DNA from: Flavobacterium terrigena
GTDB taxonomy: Bacteria; Bacteroidota; Bacteroidia; Flavobacteriales; Flavobacteriaceae
DNA: 64,000 nt
Assembly (NCBI RefSeq): GCF_900108955.1
Contig: NZ_FNYA01000003.1
Coordinates: forward strand, 219,558-283,557
Direction: 5' to 3'
The position numbers and the translations under genes were made by a program. The number at the start of each line of letters is the position of its first letter. Position 1 is the stretch's first letter. Positions 26,873 through 38,036 of this stretch are shown piece after piece. A model generated the notes under the pieces. It was not told the DNA's origin. It searched no databases and saw nothing but the letters and a program-made list of their open reading frames with translations.

Positions 26873-29800
26873 ATGGCATTTCAACTTTATAACGCTTCAG
26901 CTGGTTCTGGAAAAACGTACACTTTAACAAAAGAATATTTGAAAATTTTGTTAGTGGCACCAGCCAATGATGCTTATAAAAAAATTCTAGCGATTACGTT
27001 TACGAATAAAGCTGTTGAAGAAATGAAAAGCCGAATTGTAGAAAGTTTAATTGCTTTTACAGAAGAAGAAGTTTCGGAAAAAACAGCCGATTTTATGCAA
27101 GAAATTGCCTCTGAAATTAAGTTGGATGTGCATTCTATTCAAGTCAAATCGAGAAAAATTTTAAAGAATTTAATTCACAATTACGCCGCTTTTGATATTT
27201 CAACTATCGATAAATTTACGCATCGAATCATCAGAACATTCACGCACGATTTAAATTTACCTACGAATTTTGATGTCACACTTGACACAGATGAATTACT
27301 GAAAAATGCTATTGATGTAGTTGTTGCCAAAGCTGGTGAAGACAAACAACTGACGGATATTTTAATCAATTTTGCTAAAAATAAAACCGACGACGATAAA
27401 AGTTGGGATGTGACTTTAGATTTATACGAAGTTTCGAAACTGATTTTAAACGAAGAACATTTTTTCAATTTCGGAAAATTGAGTGATAAATCAGTAGATG
27501 ATTTTTCTAAAATTGCCGAAAAAATCAAGCTGAAAATTGAAAGCAATAAATCAAAAATAAAAGAAAACTCTAAAAAAATTTTAGATGATTTCACTGCAAA
27601 TAATTTAACTAAAGACGATTTTGATCGCGGGACTTTTTATAATCATATTGTGAATTTGTTTCACGAAAAGGCAACGGATTATGATTTTGTAAACGACAGA
27701 GAAATAACCGTTCCAAAAAAATCAAATAATTTAGAAGTTGTAGAAAGTTTTTCTGCTTCTTGGAAACAGAAATTGAGTATTATTTATAGCGCTCAAAACG
27801 AAAATGCGTTGTTCGATTTGATTATCAAAAACATGATTCCGTTATCGTTAATCAACGTGATTTATCAAGAATATAAACAACTACAAGAAGATCAAAATGT
27901 GTTGTCAATTTCAGATTTCAATACGATAATTCACAACGAAATTAAAGACCAACCCGCGCCGTTTATTTATGAACGTTTGGGTGACAGATACCGTCATTAT
28001 TTTATTGACGAATTTCAGGATACTTCGCAATTGCAATGGGAAAATTTTGTGCCATTAATTGATAATGCTTTGGCGAGTGAAGATCTAGACGGCACAAAAG
28101 GTTCGCTAATGATTGTGGGAGATCCGAAGCAATCTATTTACCGATGGCGTGGTGGAAAAGCGGAACAATTTATCGATTTAAGTAACGAAGAAAATCCTTT
28201 TTCGAACAAAGATAAACGCGTCAAAAATCTGCCAAAAAATTACAGAAGTTATTCGGAAGTGATTGATTTTAATAACCAATTTTTCCAATTTCTTTCGGGC
28301 GAATTTACGAATGAAGCGTATCAAAAATTATATCAAGAAACCGCCAATCAGGAAGTTAATGCTAAAAAAGGCGGATTTGTTTCGGTGAGTTTTTTAAATG
28401 ACAATATTGAGATTAATGATGAAATTGCCGATGATGAAAATATCACCGAAAAAGACAAACAATATTTATCGAAAACTTTAGAAATCATTCAAAGTTCCAT
28501 TGCGAACGGATTTGAATATTCTGATATCGTTTTGCTAACTCGAAAAACTAGAAATGGTGTTTTACTGGCGAATTTCTTAACCGAAAATAACATTCCCATT
28601 ATTTCATCGGAAACGTTGCTGATTCAGAATGCTTCGGAAGTGAAATTCATCATTAATTTTTTAGAATATTTAAATAGCGCGAATAATCAAGAATCGAAAA
28701 TAAATTGGTTGTATTACGTAGCGAAAGAAAAGGTTTCGAAACAAGAAATTCATCAGTTTATTACGGAAACAAAAGATTTATCGGAAACTGATTTAGAAAA
28801 ATATTTATCGGATTTTGAATGTAAAATTTCGTTTGAAAATTGTAGAAAAAAATCGTTATACGAAGCCGTAGAAAACATCGTTCACGTCTTTTTAAAAGAA
28901 AAAACTACGATTTCTTACGTGCAATATTTCCTAGATTTGGTTCTGGAAAGAAATGTAAAATATCAAACAAGTATTGCTGACTTTTTAGAGTATTGGAAAA
29001 AAACCGGATTCAAACAAAGTATTCCATCTCCAGAAGGTGAAAAAGCCATCCGAATTATGACCATTCATAAATCGAAAGGTCTAGAATTTCCTGTCGTAAT
29101 TTATCCGTTTGCCGATGATAGTTTAAATCCGAGAACCAACAACATTTGGATTCCAATGGAAGACGAAAGTGTTGATATGCCGCAAGCTTTGGTAAAAAAC
29201 ACAAAAGTTTTAGAAAAGTACAACGACAAAACCAACGAAATTTATCAAACCAAATCGCAAGAAGAAATTCTTGATACGATTAATGTTTTATATGTAGCGT
29301 TAACACGTGCCGAAGAACAATTGCATATTATTAGCAGTTATAAAGTCACCGCAAAAGGAGAAATTTCGACTTCAAAAACATTGGCGACATATTTCATCAA
29401 TTTCTTGGAGCAAAACGCCAATTTTTCTATCGAACAAAAAGACTATGTTTTTGGAAATCCGGAACGAAAATCGCAGCCGAAATTATTCTCAAAAAACAAA
29501 GCCGAGATTCATGCCGTGGAAAATGCTTTAGATTTTTCTTCGATAAAAATCGCAAAAAAAGAAGCCTTAATGTGGGGAACTTTGCAACAAGATGCGATTG
29601 AATTCGGAAATATTTTACACCAGATTTTATCGTATATTATTACGAAAAACGATTTGCAATTCGCCTTAACGAAAAGTTTAGAAGAAGGATTAATTCAACA
29701 TTCTCAAAAAACCATTTTCGAAGAAAAAGTCAATCAAATTATCAATCACCCTGAATTGGAAGATTTCTTTAATCCGAGTTATACCGTTTTTACAGAACAT

Positions 29801-30016
29801 AATATTATATCGCCAAATGAAGTCAATTTAAAACCAGACAGATTAGTAATTCATAATAATGAAGCTTTCCTAATAGATTATAAAACAGGTTTGCCAGAAG
29901 AAAAGCATAAGAATCAAATTGAAAATTACGCACGCGTTATTGAAAAAATGAGCGTAAATGTTAGTAAAAAAGTCTTACTATATATAGGAGAAGAATTAAA
30001 AATTATACATTTGTAA
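26873..30016 (+). CDS. UvrD-type helicase-nuclease, AddA-like
   Basis: A 1047-residue ATP-dependent 3'-5' helicase with a C-terminal nuclease. It belongs to a RecBCD/AddAB-like system that resects double-strand breaks. Walker A is ASAGSGKT (residues 8-15), motif II is [13 protein letters not shown], and motif VI includes [15 protein letters not shown]-(D/E)xK nuclease segment lies at the end ([20 protein letters not shown]). The start [15 protein letters not shown] puts Walker A where the family has it. The AddB-like partner is 2.8 kb downstream, past kbl and ompA. Role inferred: recombination repair and degradation of foreign DNA. Confidence 0.88.
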   Translation: MAFQLYNASAGSGKTYTLTKEYLKILLVAPANDAYKKILAITFTNKAVEEMKSRIVESLIAFTEEEVSEKTADFMQEIASEIKLDVHSIQVKSRKILKNLIHNYAAFDISTIDKFTHRIIRTFTHDLNLPTNFDVTLDTDELLKNAIDVVVAKAGEDKQLTDILINFAKNKTDDDKSWDVTLDLYEVSKLILNEEHFFNFGKLSDKSVDDFSKIAEKIKLKIESNKSKIKENSKKILDDFTANNLTKDDFDRGTFYNHIVNLFHEKATDYDFVNDREITVPKKSNNLEVVESFSASWKQKLSIIYSAQNENALFDLIIKNMIPLSLINVIYQEYKQLQEDQNVLSISDFNTIIHNEIKDQPAPFIYERLGDRYRHYFIDEFQDTSQLQWENFVPLIDNALASEDLDGTKGSLMIVGDPKQSIYRWRGGKAEQFIDLSNEENPFSNKDKRVKNLPKNYRSYSEVIDFNNQFFQFLSGEFTNEAYQKLYQETANQEVNAKKGGFVSVSFLNDNIEINDEIADDENITEKDKQYLSKTLEIIQSSIANGFEYSDIVLLTRKTRNGVLLANFLTENNIPIISSETLLIQNASEVKFIINFLEYLNSANNQESKINWLYYVAKEKVSKQEIHQFITETKDLSETDLEKYLSDFECKISFENCRKKSLYEAVENIVHVFLKEKTTISYVQYFLDLVLERNVKYQTSIADFLEYWKKTGFKQSIPSPEGEKAIRIMTIHKSKGLEFPVVIYPFADDSLNPRTNNIWIPMEDESVDMPQALVKNTKVLEKYNDKTNEIYQTKSQEEILDTINVLYVALTRAEEQLHIISSYKVTAKGEISTSKTLATYFINFLEQNANFSIEQKDYVFGNPERKSQPKLFSKNKAEIHAVENALDFSSIKIAKKEALMWGTLQQDAIEFGNILHQILSYIITKNDLQFALTKSLEEGLIQHSQKTIFEEKVNQIINHPELEDFFNPSYTVFTEHNIISPNEVNLKPDRLVIHNNEAFLIDYKTGLPEEKHKNQIENYARVIEKMSVNVSKKVLLYIGEELKIIHL

Positions 30017-30041
30017 AAAATACAACAAACTATACCTTATT

Positions 30042-31235
30042 ATGTACGGAAAAATTCAAGAGCATTTGCAAAAAGAGTTAGATGCGATTCAACAAAACGG
30101 ATTATATAAAAAAGAAAGAATTATTACTTCGCCTCAAGGTGCTGAGATAATTGTAAATGGTGAAACGGTTTTAAATTTCTGCGCGAACAATTATTTAGGA
30201 TTATCATCTCATCCAGAAGTGGTGCAAGCTGCAAAAGACGCTTTAGATTCTCACGGATTCGGAATGTCGTCTGTGCGTTTCATTTGTGGAACTCAAGATA
30301 TCCATAAACAATTGGAAGCTGAGATCGCAGATTTCTACGGAACAGAAGATACTATTTTATATGCTGCCGCTTTCGATGCGAATGGTGGTGTTTTCGAACC
30401 TTTATTAGGAGAAGAAGATTGTATTATTTCGGATAGTTTAAATCACGCTTCTATTATTGATGGAGTACGTTTGTGTAAAGCAGCACGTTACCGTTATGAA
30501 AATTCTAATATGCAAGAGTTAGAAGAACAATTAATAAAAGCTACAGAAGCAGGTCATCGTTTCAAGTTAATTGTAACAGACGGAGTTTTCTCTATGGACG
30601 GATTAGTAGCGCCTTTAGATAAAATTTGCGATTTAGCAGATAAGTACGATGCATTAGTAATGGTAGACGAATGTCACGCTGCTGGTTTCATCGGTGCAAC
30701 TGGTAAAGGAACAATGGAAGCAAAAGGAGTTATGGGTCGTGTGGATATTATCACAGGAACATTAGGAAAAGCTTTAGGTGGCGCGATGGGTGGTTACACA
30801 ACGGCTAAAAAAGAAGTCATTGAAATTTTACGTCAACGTTCTCGTCCATATTTATTTTCTAATTCATTATCTCCGGCAATTGTTGGTGCTTCATTAAAGG
30901 TTTTCGAATTATTGAAAAAAGACAATTCTTTAAGAGATAAATTAGAATGGAATACGAATTATTTCAAAGAAGGAATGAGAAAAGCAGGTTTAGATTTCAT
31001 TGATGGTGATTCTGCAATTGTACCAGTAATGTTATATGATGCAAAATTGTCACAAGTAATGGCTGATGAATTGTTAAAATTAGGAATTTATGTAATTGGG
31101 TTCTTTTTCCCAGTTGTTCCTAAAGAAAAAGCAAGAATTAGAGTACAATTATCTGCTGCTCACACACAAGAACACTTAGATAAAGCTATAGAAGCATTCG
31201 CTACCGTAGGTAAAAAACTAAATATTATTCAGTAA
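30042..31235 (+). CDS. kbl: Glycine C-acetyltransferase (2-amino-3-ketobutyrate CoA ligase)
   Basis: Pyridoxal-phosphate enzyme of 397 residues that cleaves 2-amino-3-ketobutyrate with CoA to glycine and acetyl-CoA in threonine breakdown. Conserved alpha-oxoamine synthase features are [32 protein letters not shown] and the PLP-lysine segment [14 protein letters not shown]. BioF and serine palmitoyltransferase belong to the same family, but the VRFICGTQ and DGVFSMDG motifs and the length favour Kbl. No threonine dehydrogenase is adjacent. It begins 25 bp after the AddA-like gene and may be read from the same transcript. Confidence 0.93.
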   Translation: MYGKIQEHLQKELDAIQQNGLYKKERIITSPQGAEIIVNGETVLNFCANNYLGLSSHPEVVQAAKDALDSHGFGMSSVRFICGTQDIHKQLEAEIADFYGTEDTILYAAAFDANGGVFEPLLGEEDCIISDSLNHASIIDGVRLCKAARYRYENSNMQELEEQLIKATEAGHRFKLIVTDGVFSMDGLVAPLDKICDLADKYDALVMVDECHAAGFIGATGKGTMEAKGVMGRVDIITGTLGKALGGAMGGYTTAKKEVIEILRQRSRPYLFSNSLSPAIVGASLKVFELLKKDNSLRDKLEWNTNYFKEGMRKAGLDFIDGDSAIVPVMLYDAKLSQVMADELLKLGIYVIGFFFPVVPKEKARIRVQLSAAHTQEHLDKAIEAFATVGKKLNIIQ

Positions 31236-31280
31236 ATTAGCATTAATTAACTTTTAATTAGGAAAAAAAGCACAAAAGTT

Positions 31281-31310
31281 TTGTGAATTACAAAAAACAT
31301 ATTACTTTTG
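31281..31310 (+). promoter_or_regulatory. Strong promoter of ompA
   Basis: TTG at 31281-31283, a 19-bp spacer, then TACTTTTG at 31303-31310, a near-ideal Bacteroidetes promoter. This fits high expression of a major outer-membrane protein. Confidence 0.75.
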
Positions 31311-31350
31311 TTCGTATTATAACGCATTGTAATTAAATTAAATAAAAAGT

Positions 31351-32754
31351 ATGAAACATCTTAACAAACTATTTGCTGGGGCGTTATTGTTAGCTGGATT
31401 CGCAGCTAATGCTCAAGACAGCACAAACCCATGGGCAATATCTTTCGGAGTTAACGCAGTTGACACGAAGATAAGCATGAAAGGAAATGACCACCTTAGA
31501 TTTGAAGAATTGTACAATCCACAAGGAAATTGGAACATTGTACCTTCAGTATCTTATGTAAACGTTGCTAGAAATGTAGGAGGAAACTTCAGTTTTGGTT
31601 TAACAGGATCATTCAACAAAATCACTAAGTGGGTAGAACACGTTGAAGGAACTAAAAACACTCACGTTGTAGGTAATCCTGGTGATTTAAACTATTACGG
31701 AGTTGATGGAGCAATTACTTATAGCTTCAAAAGCTTAATTAAGTCAAAATGGTTTGACCCAAGTTTACACTTAGGTGGAGGTTATACTTTCTTCGGAGAT
31801 GCTTCTGCTGGTACTGTAAATGGAGGATGGGGATTAAACTTATGGTTTGCTAAAAATGTAGCATTAACTTTAGGTTCTACTTTAAAATACGGTTTCGACG
31901 ACAAAAGAATGCCAAACGCAGATGTACCAACTCATATTTTTCACCAAGCTGGTTTAAAATTCCAATTCGGTGCTAAAGATAGAGATAATGACGGAATCAT
32001 CGACAAAGAAGATGCTTGTCCAGACGTTCCTGGTTTAGCTGCTTTCCAAGGTTGTCCTGATACTGATGGAGACGGAATCCAAGATTCAGCTGATGCTTGT
32101 ATCGATGAGCCAGGTACTCCAGAAATGAATGGTTGTCCTGATCAAGATGGTGATGGTGTTGCTGATAAAGATGACGCTTGTATCGATGTAGCTGGTTTAC
32201 CTGTATTACAAGGTTGTCCTGATGCTGATGGTGATGGTGTTGCTGATAAAGATGACGCTTGTCCTACTGTAAAAGGAGAAAAAGCTAACAAAGGTTGTCC
32301 ATGGCCAGATACTGATGGTGACAAAGTTTTAGACAAAGATGACAAATGTCCTACTGTTGCTGGAACTGTTGCTAACAACGGATGTCCTGAAGTTTCTGAC
32401 GAAACAATGAAAAAATTAAATGACTATGCTAAAACTATATTATTTGATTCTGCAAAAGCATCGTTCCAAAAACAAACTTTCCCAGTATTACAAGCTATGG
32501 TTGCTATCTTAAAAGAGTACCCAACTGCTAAGTTTGCTTTAGAAGGTCATACAGATTCAGATGGTAAAGACGCTATGAATTTACAATTATCTAAAGATAG
32601 AGCTGCTGCTGTAAGAACTTACTTAGTTGATAACGGTATTGGTGCTGACAGATTAACTTCTGAAGGATTTGGAGAATCTAAACCAGTTGCTTCAAACAAA
32701 ACTAAAGCTGGAAAAGCTCAAAACAGAAGAGTAGAAGTTAAATTAGTAAAATAA
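31351..32754 (+). CDS. OmpA-family protein with thrombospondin type 3 repeats
   Basis: Major outer-membrane protein of 467 residues. It has a signal peptide ([22 protein letters not shown]) and an N-terminal 8-stranded-barrel-like domain (about 25-210). Five thrombospondin-3 calcium-binding repeats follow (D-x-D-x-D-G-x-x-D plus Cys pairs, about 211-345). The C-terminal OmpA peptidoglycan-binding domain carries LEGHTDSDG and [10 protein letters not shown]. The barrel anchors it, the repeats act as a rigid Ca-bound spacer, and the OmpA domain ties it to peptidoglycan. It has its own strong promoter and terminator, so it is independent of kbl and the AddB-like gene. Confidence 0.93.
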   Translation: MKHLNKLFAGALLLAGFAANAQDSTNPWAISFGVNAVDTKISMKGNDHLRFEELYNPQGNWNIVPSVSYVNVARNVGGNFSFGLTGSFNKITKWVEHVEGTKNTHVVGNPGDLNYYGVDGAITYSFKSLIKSKWFDPSLHLGGGYTFFGDASAGTVNGGWGLNLWFAKNVALTLGSTLKYGFDDKRMPNADVPTHIFHQAGLKFQFGAKDRDNDGIIDKEDACPDVPGLAAFQGCPDTDGDGIQDSADACIDEPGTPEMNGCPDQDGDGVADKDDACIDVAGLPVLQGCPDADGDGVADKDDACPTVKGEKANKGCPWPDTDGDKVLDKDDKCPTVAGTVANNGCPEVSDETMKKLNDYAKTILFDSAKASFQKQTFPVLQAMVAILKEYPTAKFALEGHTDSDGKDAMNLQLSKDRAAAVRTYLVDNGIGADRLTSEGFGESKPVASNKTKAGKAQNRRVEVKLVK

Positions 32755-32774
32755 TTTTTCTCTTATAATATTTG

Positions 32775-32807
32775 AAAAAGGCCTCAATTTATTGAGGCCT
32801 TTTTTTT
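32775..32807 (+). terminator. Intrinsic terminator of ompA
   Basis: The stem AAAAAGGCCTCAA / TTGAGGCCTTTTT with a short loop is followed by a T run, just before the AddB-like gene. Confidence 0.9.
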
Positions 32808-32819
32808 ATCTTTATTGCC

Positions 32820-35612
32820 ATGGATGCATCTTTTTTATCTAAACTGGCAAAAGAATTATTAAGCAATAATTCTACCACACTATATAATACAAACATTGTT
32901 TTGCCTAACAAAAGGGCAAAACTTTTTTTAATTGAAGAATTAAAAAAACAATCTACTGAAACTTTTTTAGCGCCTCAAATCATTAGTATTGAAAGCTTAA
33001 TTGAAGATATTGCACAATTAAGAGCTTTAGATAATATTGAACTTTTGTTCGAGTTTTATATCGTGTATTTAGATATTACAGAGAAATCTAAACAGCAAGA
33101 TTTCGAAAAATTTTCTAGCTGGGCCGTTACACTACTACAAGATTTTAATGAAATTGACCGTTATTTAGTCAATCAAAATGAAATATTTTCCTATCTGTTA
33201 GATATTGAACGCATCAAACATTGGACGCCAAATATAAATAACCAAACCAAATTGGTGGAGAATCATTTAGAGTTTTGGAAATTATTGCCTCTTTACTATG
33301 AGAAATTTACTCAACATCTACTAAATAAAAAAGTCGGTTATCAAGGTTTATTATACAGAAAGTCGGCAGAAAATATTATTGATTTCACCAAGAATCTAGA
33401 AAATAAAACCTTTGTATTTGCGGGTTTTAACGCGCTAAATAATGCCGAAGAAACCATCATCAAATATTTATTAGAAAATAAAAAAGCTACGGTTTATTGG
33501 GACATTGATGCGGTTTTCTTAAGAGACGAGTTTCACGATGCCGGTTTGTTTTTAAGAAGAATTAAAAATTCGTGGAAACATTTTGAAACGAATCCTTTCA
33601 ATTGGATTATGAACGAGTTTTCCAATGAAAAAAATATCGAAGTAATTGGAACACCAAAATCTATCGGACAAGCAAAAATCGCAGGTAAAATCATCGAGAA
33701 AATTGCTTTAGAAAATCCTTCTTTAGAAAAGACTGCTGTGGTGTTAAGTGAAGAAAATATCTTAATTCCTTTATTGAATTCTTTACCTGTTGAGGTGGAA
33801 AATTTAAACATCACGATGGGTTATCCAAGCAAAAATAATCCAGCACAAATATTAGTTTTTAAACTGTTCAACCTTCATTTGAATGCTCAAAACAGAAACA
33901 AAAAGCAAAGCGTTTTCTATTATAAAGAAGTGCTAGAAATCCTAAATAATCCGTTAGTAGTTTCAAGTGTCAACGCAAATGAAGTCGTTAAAATTATTAA
34001 AAATTCGAATTTAACGTTTATCACGAGCAATCGATTAGCAGATTTATTTTCGAAATATAATTTAGAAGAAAACAAATTGGTTACACTTTTGTTTTTCGAT
34101 TGGAATGTTTCTGTAGAAGAAATTTTAGAGAAATTAAAAGCAATTCTTATCTACATCAAAGAGCATTTAAGTAATCAGAATGAGCAAGATAAAGTCACGA
34201 AGGCCTTTGTGTTTTCGATTTATAACATCATCATAAAAATCACCAACTATTACGAAACCTATCATAACATTGAAAATTTAGAAATTCTTTTTTCTATTTA
34301 TAAGCAGGTTATCGATCAAGCTCAGGTTTCTTTTGAAGGTGAGCCGTTACAAGGTTTGCAAATCATGGGAATTTTGGAAAGTCGTGTGTTAGATTTTGAA
34401 AATGTGATTATCACTTCGCTTAATGAAGGAAAATTACCTGGCGGAAAATCGAATAATTCTTTTATTCCACACGATGTAAAATTAGAAAAAGGTTTGCCAA
34501 CCTATAAGGAACGTGACGCCATTTTCACGTATCATTTTTACCGTTTGTTGCAACGTGCGAAAAACATTTACTTATTATACAACACACATTCGGAAGGAAT
34601 TGACGCAGGTGAAAAAAGTCGTTTCATCACCCAATTGGAAATCGAACATTTACCGAATCACAATTTCAAAAAAGTGTTTTATAACGCCATAAAACCGGAT
34701 ACGATTTACCAACCAATTGAGATTTTAAAAACGCAACCAATTTTGGATAGATTGAAAGAAATTGCGACAATAAAAGGTTTTTCTCCATCGGCTTTGACCA
34801 ATTATTTACGAAATCCGATTCAGTTTTATTACCAGCGAATTTTAGGTGTTCGTGAAAATGAAGAAGTGGAAGAAAATGTGGCTGCGAATACGTTAGGTAC
34901 GATTATTCACGAAGTGTTGGAAAAAATGTATCAACCTTTTGAAGGCACAAATACACAAATTAAAATTTCGGATATTGATGCAATGATTCAGAATATTGAA
35001 GCATTTACCTTAGAGAAATTTGTAGAAGTCTACAAAGAAGGTGAAATCAAAAAAGGGAAAAACTTAATTGCTTTTGAAGTTGCAAAACGTAATATTTACA
35101 ACTTCTTAATTCAGGAAAAACTAAATATCGAAAAGGGTGACGAATTGTTTATTTTGTCTTTAGAAAAAGAACATTCGGCTGAAATTGTACATCCGAATTT
35201 ACCATTTCCAATTCGAATTGCTGGAAAAGTTGATAGAATTGAATTGCGAAATAACAGCATTCGAATTATCGATTACAAAACAGGAAAAGTCGAAGCGAAT
35301 AAACTAAAAATCGGCACTTTTGAAGGTTTAACGTTGGATTTAGCCAATGATAAAATCATTCAACTGTTGTGTTATGCTTTAATGTTTCAGGAAAGTGAAT
35401 TGAAAGCAAACTTTAATGTGGAAGTCGGCATTTTTTCTTTTAAAAATATGAAAGGCGGATTTTTACCTTTTACTTTTAAAATTGGAAGTGGAAAAAATGC
35501 GATAAATGAAACGATTATTACACAAGAATTCTTAGAAAATTTTACAGAAGAATTGGTAATTTTAGTTCAAGAAATTTTAAATCCAGCGATTTCTTTTAAA
35601 GAAAATATTTAA
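32820..35612 (+). CDS. PD-(D/E)xK nuclease family protein, AddB-like
   Basis: A 930-residue partner of the AddA-like helicase-nuclease. The N-terminal two-thirds look like an inactivated UvrD-type helicase, with no Walker A (NKRAKLFLIEELKKQ stands where a P-loop would be expected). The C-terminal nuclease carries HEVLEKMY, then IRIAGKVDRIE and IIDYKTGK. The four cysteines that bind a 4Fe-4S cluster in B. subtilis AddB are not evident; the usual C-P-F site reads NPIQFYY. This suggests a cluster-free version. Its ATG lies 13 bp past the ompA terminator run, and TATCTTTATTG lies just before it. Confidence 0.82.
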   Translation: MDASFLSKLAKELLSNNSTTLYNTNIVLPNKRAKLFLIEELKKQSTETFLAPQIISIESLIEDIAQLRALDNIELLFEFYIVYLDITEKSKQQDFEKFSSWAVTLLQDFNEIDRYLVNQNEIFSYLLDIERIKHWTPNINNQTKLVENHLEFWKLLPLYYEKFTQHLLNKKVGYQGLLYRKSAENIIDFTKNLENKTFVFAGFNALNNAEETIIKYLLENKKATVYWDIDAVFLRDEFHDAGLFLRRIKNSWKHFETNPFNWIMNEFSNEKNIEVIGTPKSIGQAKIAGKIIEKIALENPSLEKTAVVLSEENILIPLLNSLPVEVENLNITMGYPSKNNPAQILVFKLFNLHLNAQNRNKKQSVFYYKEVLEILNNPLVVSSVNANEVVKIIKNSNLTFITSNRLADLFSKYNLEENKLVTLLFFDWNVSVEEILEKLKAILIYIKEHLSNQNEQDKVTKAFVFSIYNIIIKITNYYETYHNIENLEILFSIYKQVIDQAQVSFEGEPLQGLQIMGILESRVLDFENVIITSLNEGKLPGGKSNNSFIPHDVKLEKGLPTYKERDAIFTYHFYRLLQRAKNIYLLYNTHSEGIDAGEKSRFITQLEIEHLPNHNFKKVFYNAIKPDTIYQPIEILKTQPILDRLKEIATIKGFSPSALTNYLRNPIQFYYQRILGVRENEEVEENVAANTLGTIIHEVLEKMYQPFEGTNTQIKISDIDAMIQNIEAFTLEKFVEVYKEGEIKKGKNLIAFEVAKRNIYNFLIQEKLNIEKGDELFILSLEKEHSAEIVHPNLPFPIRIAGKVDRIELRNNSIRIIDYKTGKVEANKLKIGTFEGLTLDLANDKIIQLLCYALMFQESELKANFNVEVGIFSFKNMKGGFLPFTFKIGSGKNAINETIITQEFLENFTEELVILVQEILNPAISFKENI

Positions 35613-35683
35613 CTTTTCGTTTTGATTTTCTTATATTTTTTTCATTTTCTTTGTCGAAATTAAAATTACCCTAAAAAATAGTT

Positions 35684-37861
35684 ATGAAAAAAATCTTCTC
35701 TTTTGCATTCATTTTATTGGTGAATATTTTGTTCTCACAATCTGATGTTCAAAAATTCAATCTTGACTTTGAAAAAACTATAAAAGGCGAAAACTTACCT
35801 GAAGATTGGATTAAATGGGGTAAATATGATTTAAAAATTGATTCTACTCAAGCATATAAAAGTAAAAATTCAATTCTAATTGATGCTAAAAACGGTGAGG
35901 GTTTTGGAAGTGTTGCTTATGCATTACCAGCTAATTTTAAAGGTAAAAAGATAACTCTTGAAGGTTATATAAAATATGAAAATGCAACTGAAGGTTTTGT
36001 TGGTTTGTTAATGCGAATTGATAAAAATGGAAAATCTATAGCGTTTGATAATATGAAACAGCAAATGTTGCAAGGAACTGCTGATTGGAAAAAATATAGT
36101 GTTACATTAGAATTTAAAGAAAACGCAGATCAAATTTATGTTGCCGGAATTTTAAATGGTAAAGGAAAAGCTTGGTTTGATAATTTTAAAGTTACAATTG
36201 ATGGTAAGCCTATAGAATCATTAACTCCTATAAAAAAAGAAATTTCAATTGTTGATAAGGATACTGAGTTTGATGGTGGTTCAAAGTTTGAATTGACTTC
36301 GTTAAACGATAATCAAAAACGAAATTTATTTATTTTAGGAAAAGTTTGGGGTTTTGTAAAATACTATCATCCTGCAATTGCTGAAGGAAAAATTAGTTGG
36401 GATTATGAATTATTCAGAATGTTACCCAAAATTGATAGTAAAAACTTTGATACTGACTTAGTTCAATGGATCAATAAATTAGGAACTTTTAAAACGGAAA
36501 AGAAGACTTTGCCAGAAGAAAGCGAAATTAAATTGCTTCCAAACACAAAATGGATTGCTGACACGAGTTTGATTTCTGTTGAATTGTCAGAATTACTTCA
36601 AAATATCAATAATGCCGTTCGTCAAGACAATCATTACTACATTGATTTCTATAAAACTGTAAGTAATCCCATTTTTAACAACGAGAAAGTATACTTAAAA
36701 ATGAATTACACCGATTCTGGAATCAAGCTTTTATCTGTTTTTCGTTATTGGAATATGATTGAATATTTTTTTCCTAATCGTCATTTAATGGATGAACACT
36801 GGGATAAGGTATTAAAAGAATTTATTCCTAAAATGACTGCCACTAAAGACGAAAAAGAATATACGTTAACTCTGGTTGAACTTATTGGAAAAATTCAGGA
36901 TACACATGCTAATGTTTGGGGAAATAAAATTTTCGATAATTTTTTTGGAGAAAAAGTAGCGCCAATTGAAGTGAAATTTATAGAAAATAAAGTTGTAGTG
37001 GTGAATTTGCGAGAAGAATACAAAGAGGCGAATATTCAAGTTGGCGATGTAATTGTTTCTGTAAATGGAGTTCTTATAGAAGATTGGATCAAGAATAATC
37101 AGAAATACTTCCCATCTTCAAATTATCCTACTCAATTAAGAGGTATGGCGAATAAAATTTTACGAACTAATAATGATAATTTACAACTTACTCTAGAAAC
37201 AATTTCTGGAAAAAAAGAGGTTAGCGTTGTTACAATTCCGTTTAAATATTTTAAAAACAAACCTGTTTCTCATAAAGTAATAAATGAAAACATTGGATAC
37301 ATTTATCCTGGAACATTGAAAGAAGGCGAAATCAATGAAATAATGGATAAGTTTTTAGATAAGAAAGGTTTAATTGTTGATTTAAGATGTTATCCTTCTG
37401 AATTTCTTGTATTTAGTTTGAATCGTTACCTCTTAAACGAGAAAAAAGATTTTGTAAAATTTACTACTGGAAATATTAAAACACCAGGTTTGTTTACAAT
37501 TAAAGACTACGAATATAAAGTGGGAAGAAATAATAAGAATTATTTTAAAGGGAAAGTAATTATATTGGTAAATGAAGAAACACAAAGTCAAGCAGAATAT
37601 ACTGCAATGGCATTGCGAGTAGCTCCAAATGCGAAGGTTTTAGGAAGTACAACAGCTGGTGCGGATGGAAATGTATCTGAAATTTATTTACCTGGTAATA
37701 TTTTTACCTGGATATCTGGAATTGGTGTTTTAACTCCAAACGGTTCTGAAACACAACGTGTAGGAATTATCCCTGATGTTAAAATAGAACCAACTATTAA
37801 AGGAATTCGTGAAGGGAAAGACGAAGTATTGGATAAAGCTATTGAGTTGATTAATAACTAA
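35684..37861 (+). CDS. S41-family secreted serine peptidase (C-terminal processing protease type)
   Basis: A 725-residue exported protein with signal peptide MKKIFSFAFILLVNILFSQ. A carbohydrate-binding-like beta domain comes first (about 25-175). A helical linker and a PDZ-like segment follow (NIQVGDVIVSVNGV, near 455). The S41 core has VDLRCYPSE and the catalytic serine in ETQSQAEYTAMALR, with the lysine about 25 residues later (NAKVLGSTTAGADG). Such multi-domain S41 proteins are common in Bacteroidetes, and their substrates are mostly unknown. The gene stands alone and is followed by a palindromic repeat region. Confidence 0.85.
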   Translation: MKKIFSFAFILLVNILFSQSDVQKFNLDFEKTIKGENLPEDWIKWGKYDLKIDSTQAYKSKNSILIDAKNGEGFGSVAYALPANFKGKKITLEGYIKYENATEGFVGLLMRIDKNGKSIAFDNMKQQMLQGTADWKKYSVTLEFKENADQIYVAGILNGKGKAWFDNFKVTIDGKPIESLTPIKKEISIVDKDTEFDGGSKFELTSLNDNQKRNLFILGKVWGFVKYYHPAIAEGKISWDYELFRMLPKIDSKNFDTDLVQWINKLGTFKTEKKTLPEESEIKLLPNTKWIADTSLISVELSELLQNINNAVRQDNHYYIDFYKTVSNPIFNNEKVYLKMNYTDSGIKLLSVFRYWNMIEYFFPNRHLMDEHWDKVLKEFIPKMTATKDEKEYTLTLVELIGKIQDTHANVWGNKIFDNFFGEKVAPIEVKFIENKVVVVNLREEYKEANIQVGDVIVSVNGVLIEDWIKNNQKYFPSSNYPTQLRGMANKILRTNNDNLQLTLETISGKKEVSVVTIPFKYFKNKPVSHKVINENIGYIYPGTLKEGEINEIMDKFLDKKGLIVDLRCYPSEFLVFSLNRYLLNEKKDFVKFTTGNIKTPGLFTIKDYEYKVGRNNKNYFKGKVIILVNEETQSQAEYTAMALRVAPNAKVLGSTTAGADGNVSEIYLPGNIFTWISGIGVLTPNGSETQRVGIIPDVKIEPTIKGIREGKDEVLDKAIELINN

Positions 37862-37889
37862 AAACGATGCTTTTTAAAAAATAATTTTA

Positions 37890-38000
37890 GCCACGAATTC
37901 TCGAATTTAAATTGTTTATTGAAACGATTTGTATCGACAAAGTCGATAATTATTCGAATAAAAATTATTGAGTTTTATACTTAATTCGGCAATTCGTGGC
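37890..38000. repeat. REP-like nested palindromic element
   Basis: The outer 10-bp arms GCCACGAATT (37890) and AATTCGTGGC (37991) are perfect inverted repeats. A second pair, CGAATT (37902) and AATTCG (37983), lies inside, and a central hairpin TATCGAC-AAA-GTCGATA spans 37932-37948. It lies between convergent genes and may also terminate transcription. From memory, GCCACGAATT...AATTCGTGGC elements are dispersed in flavobacterial genomes. Confidence 0.7.
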
Positions 38001-38036
38001 AAAATATAAAAGATTAATAATTTACTTTTCTTGCGG

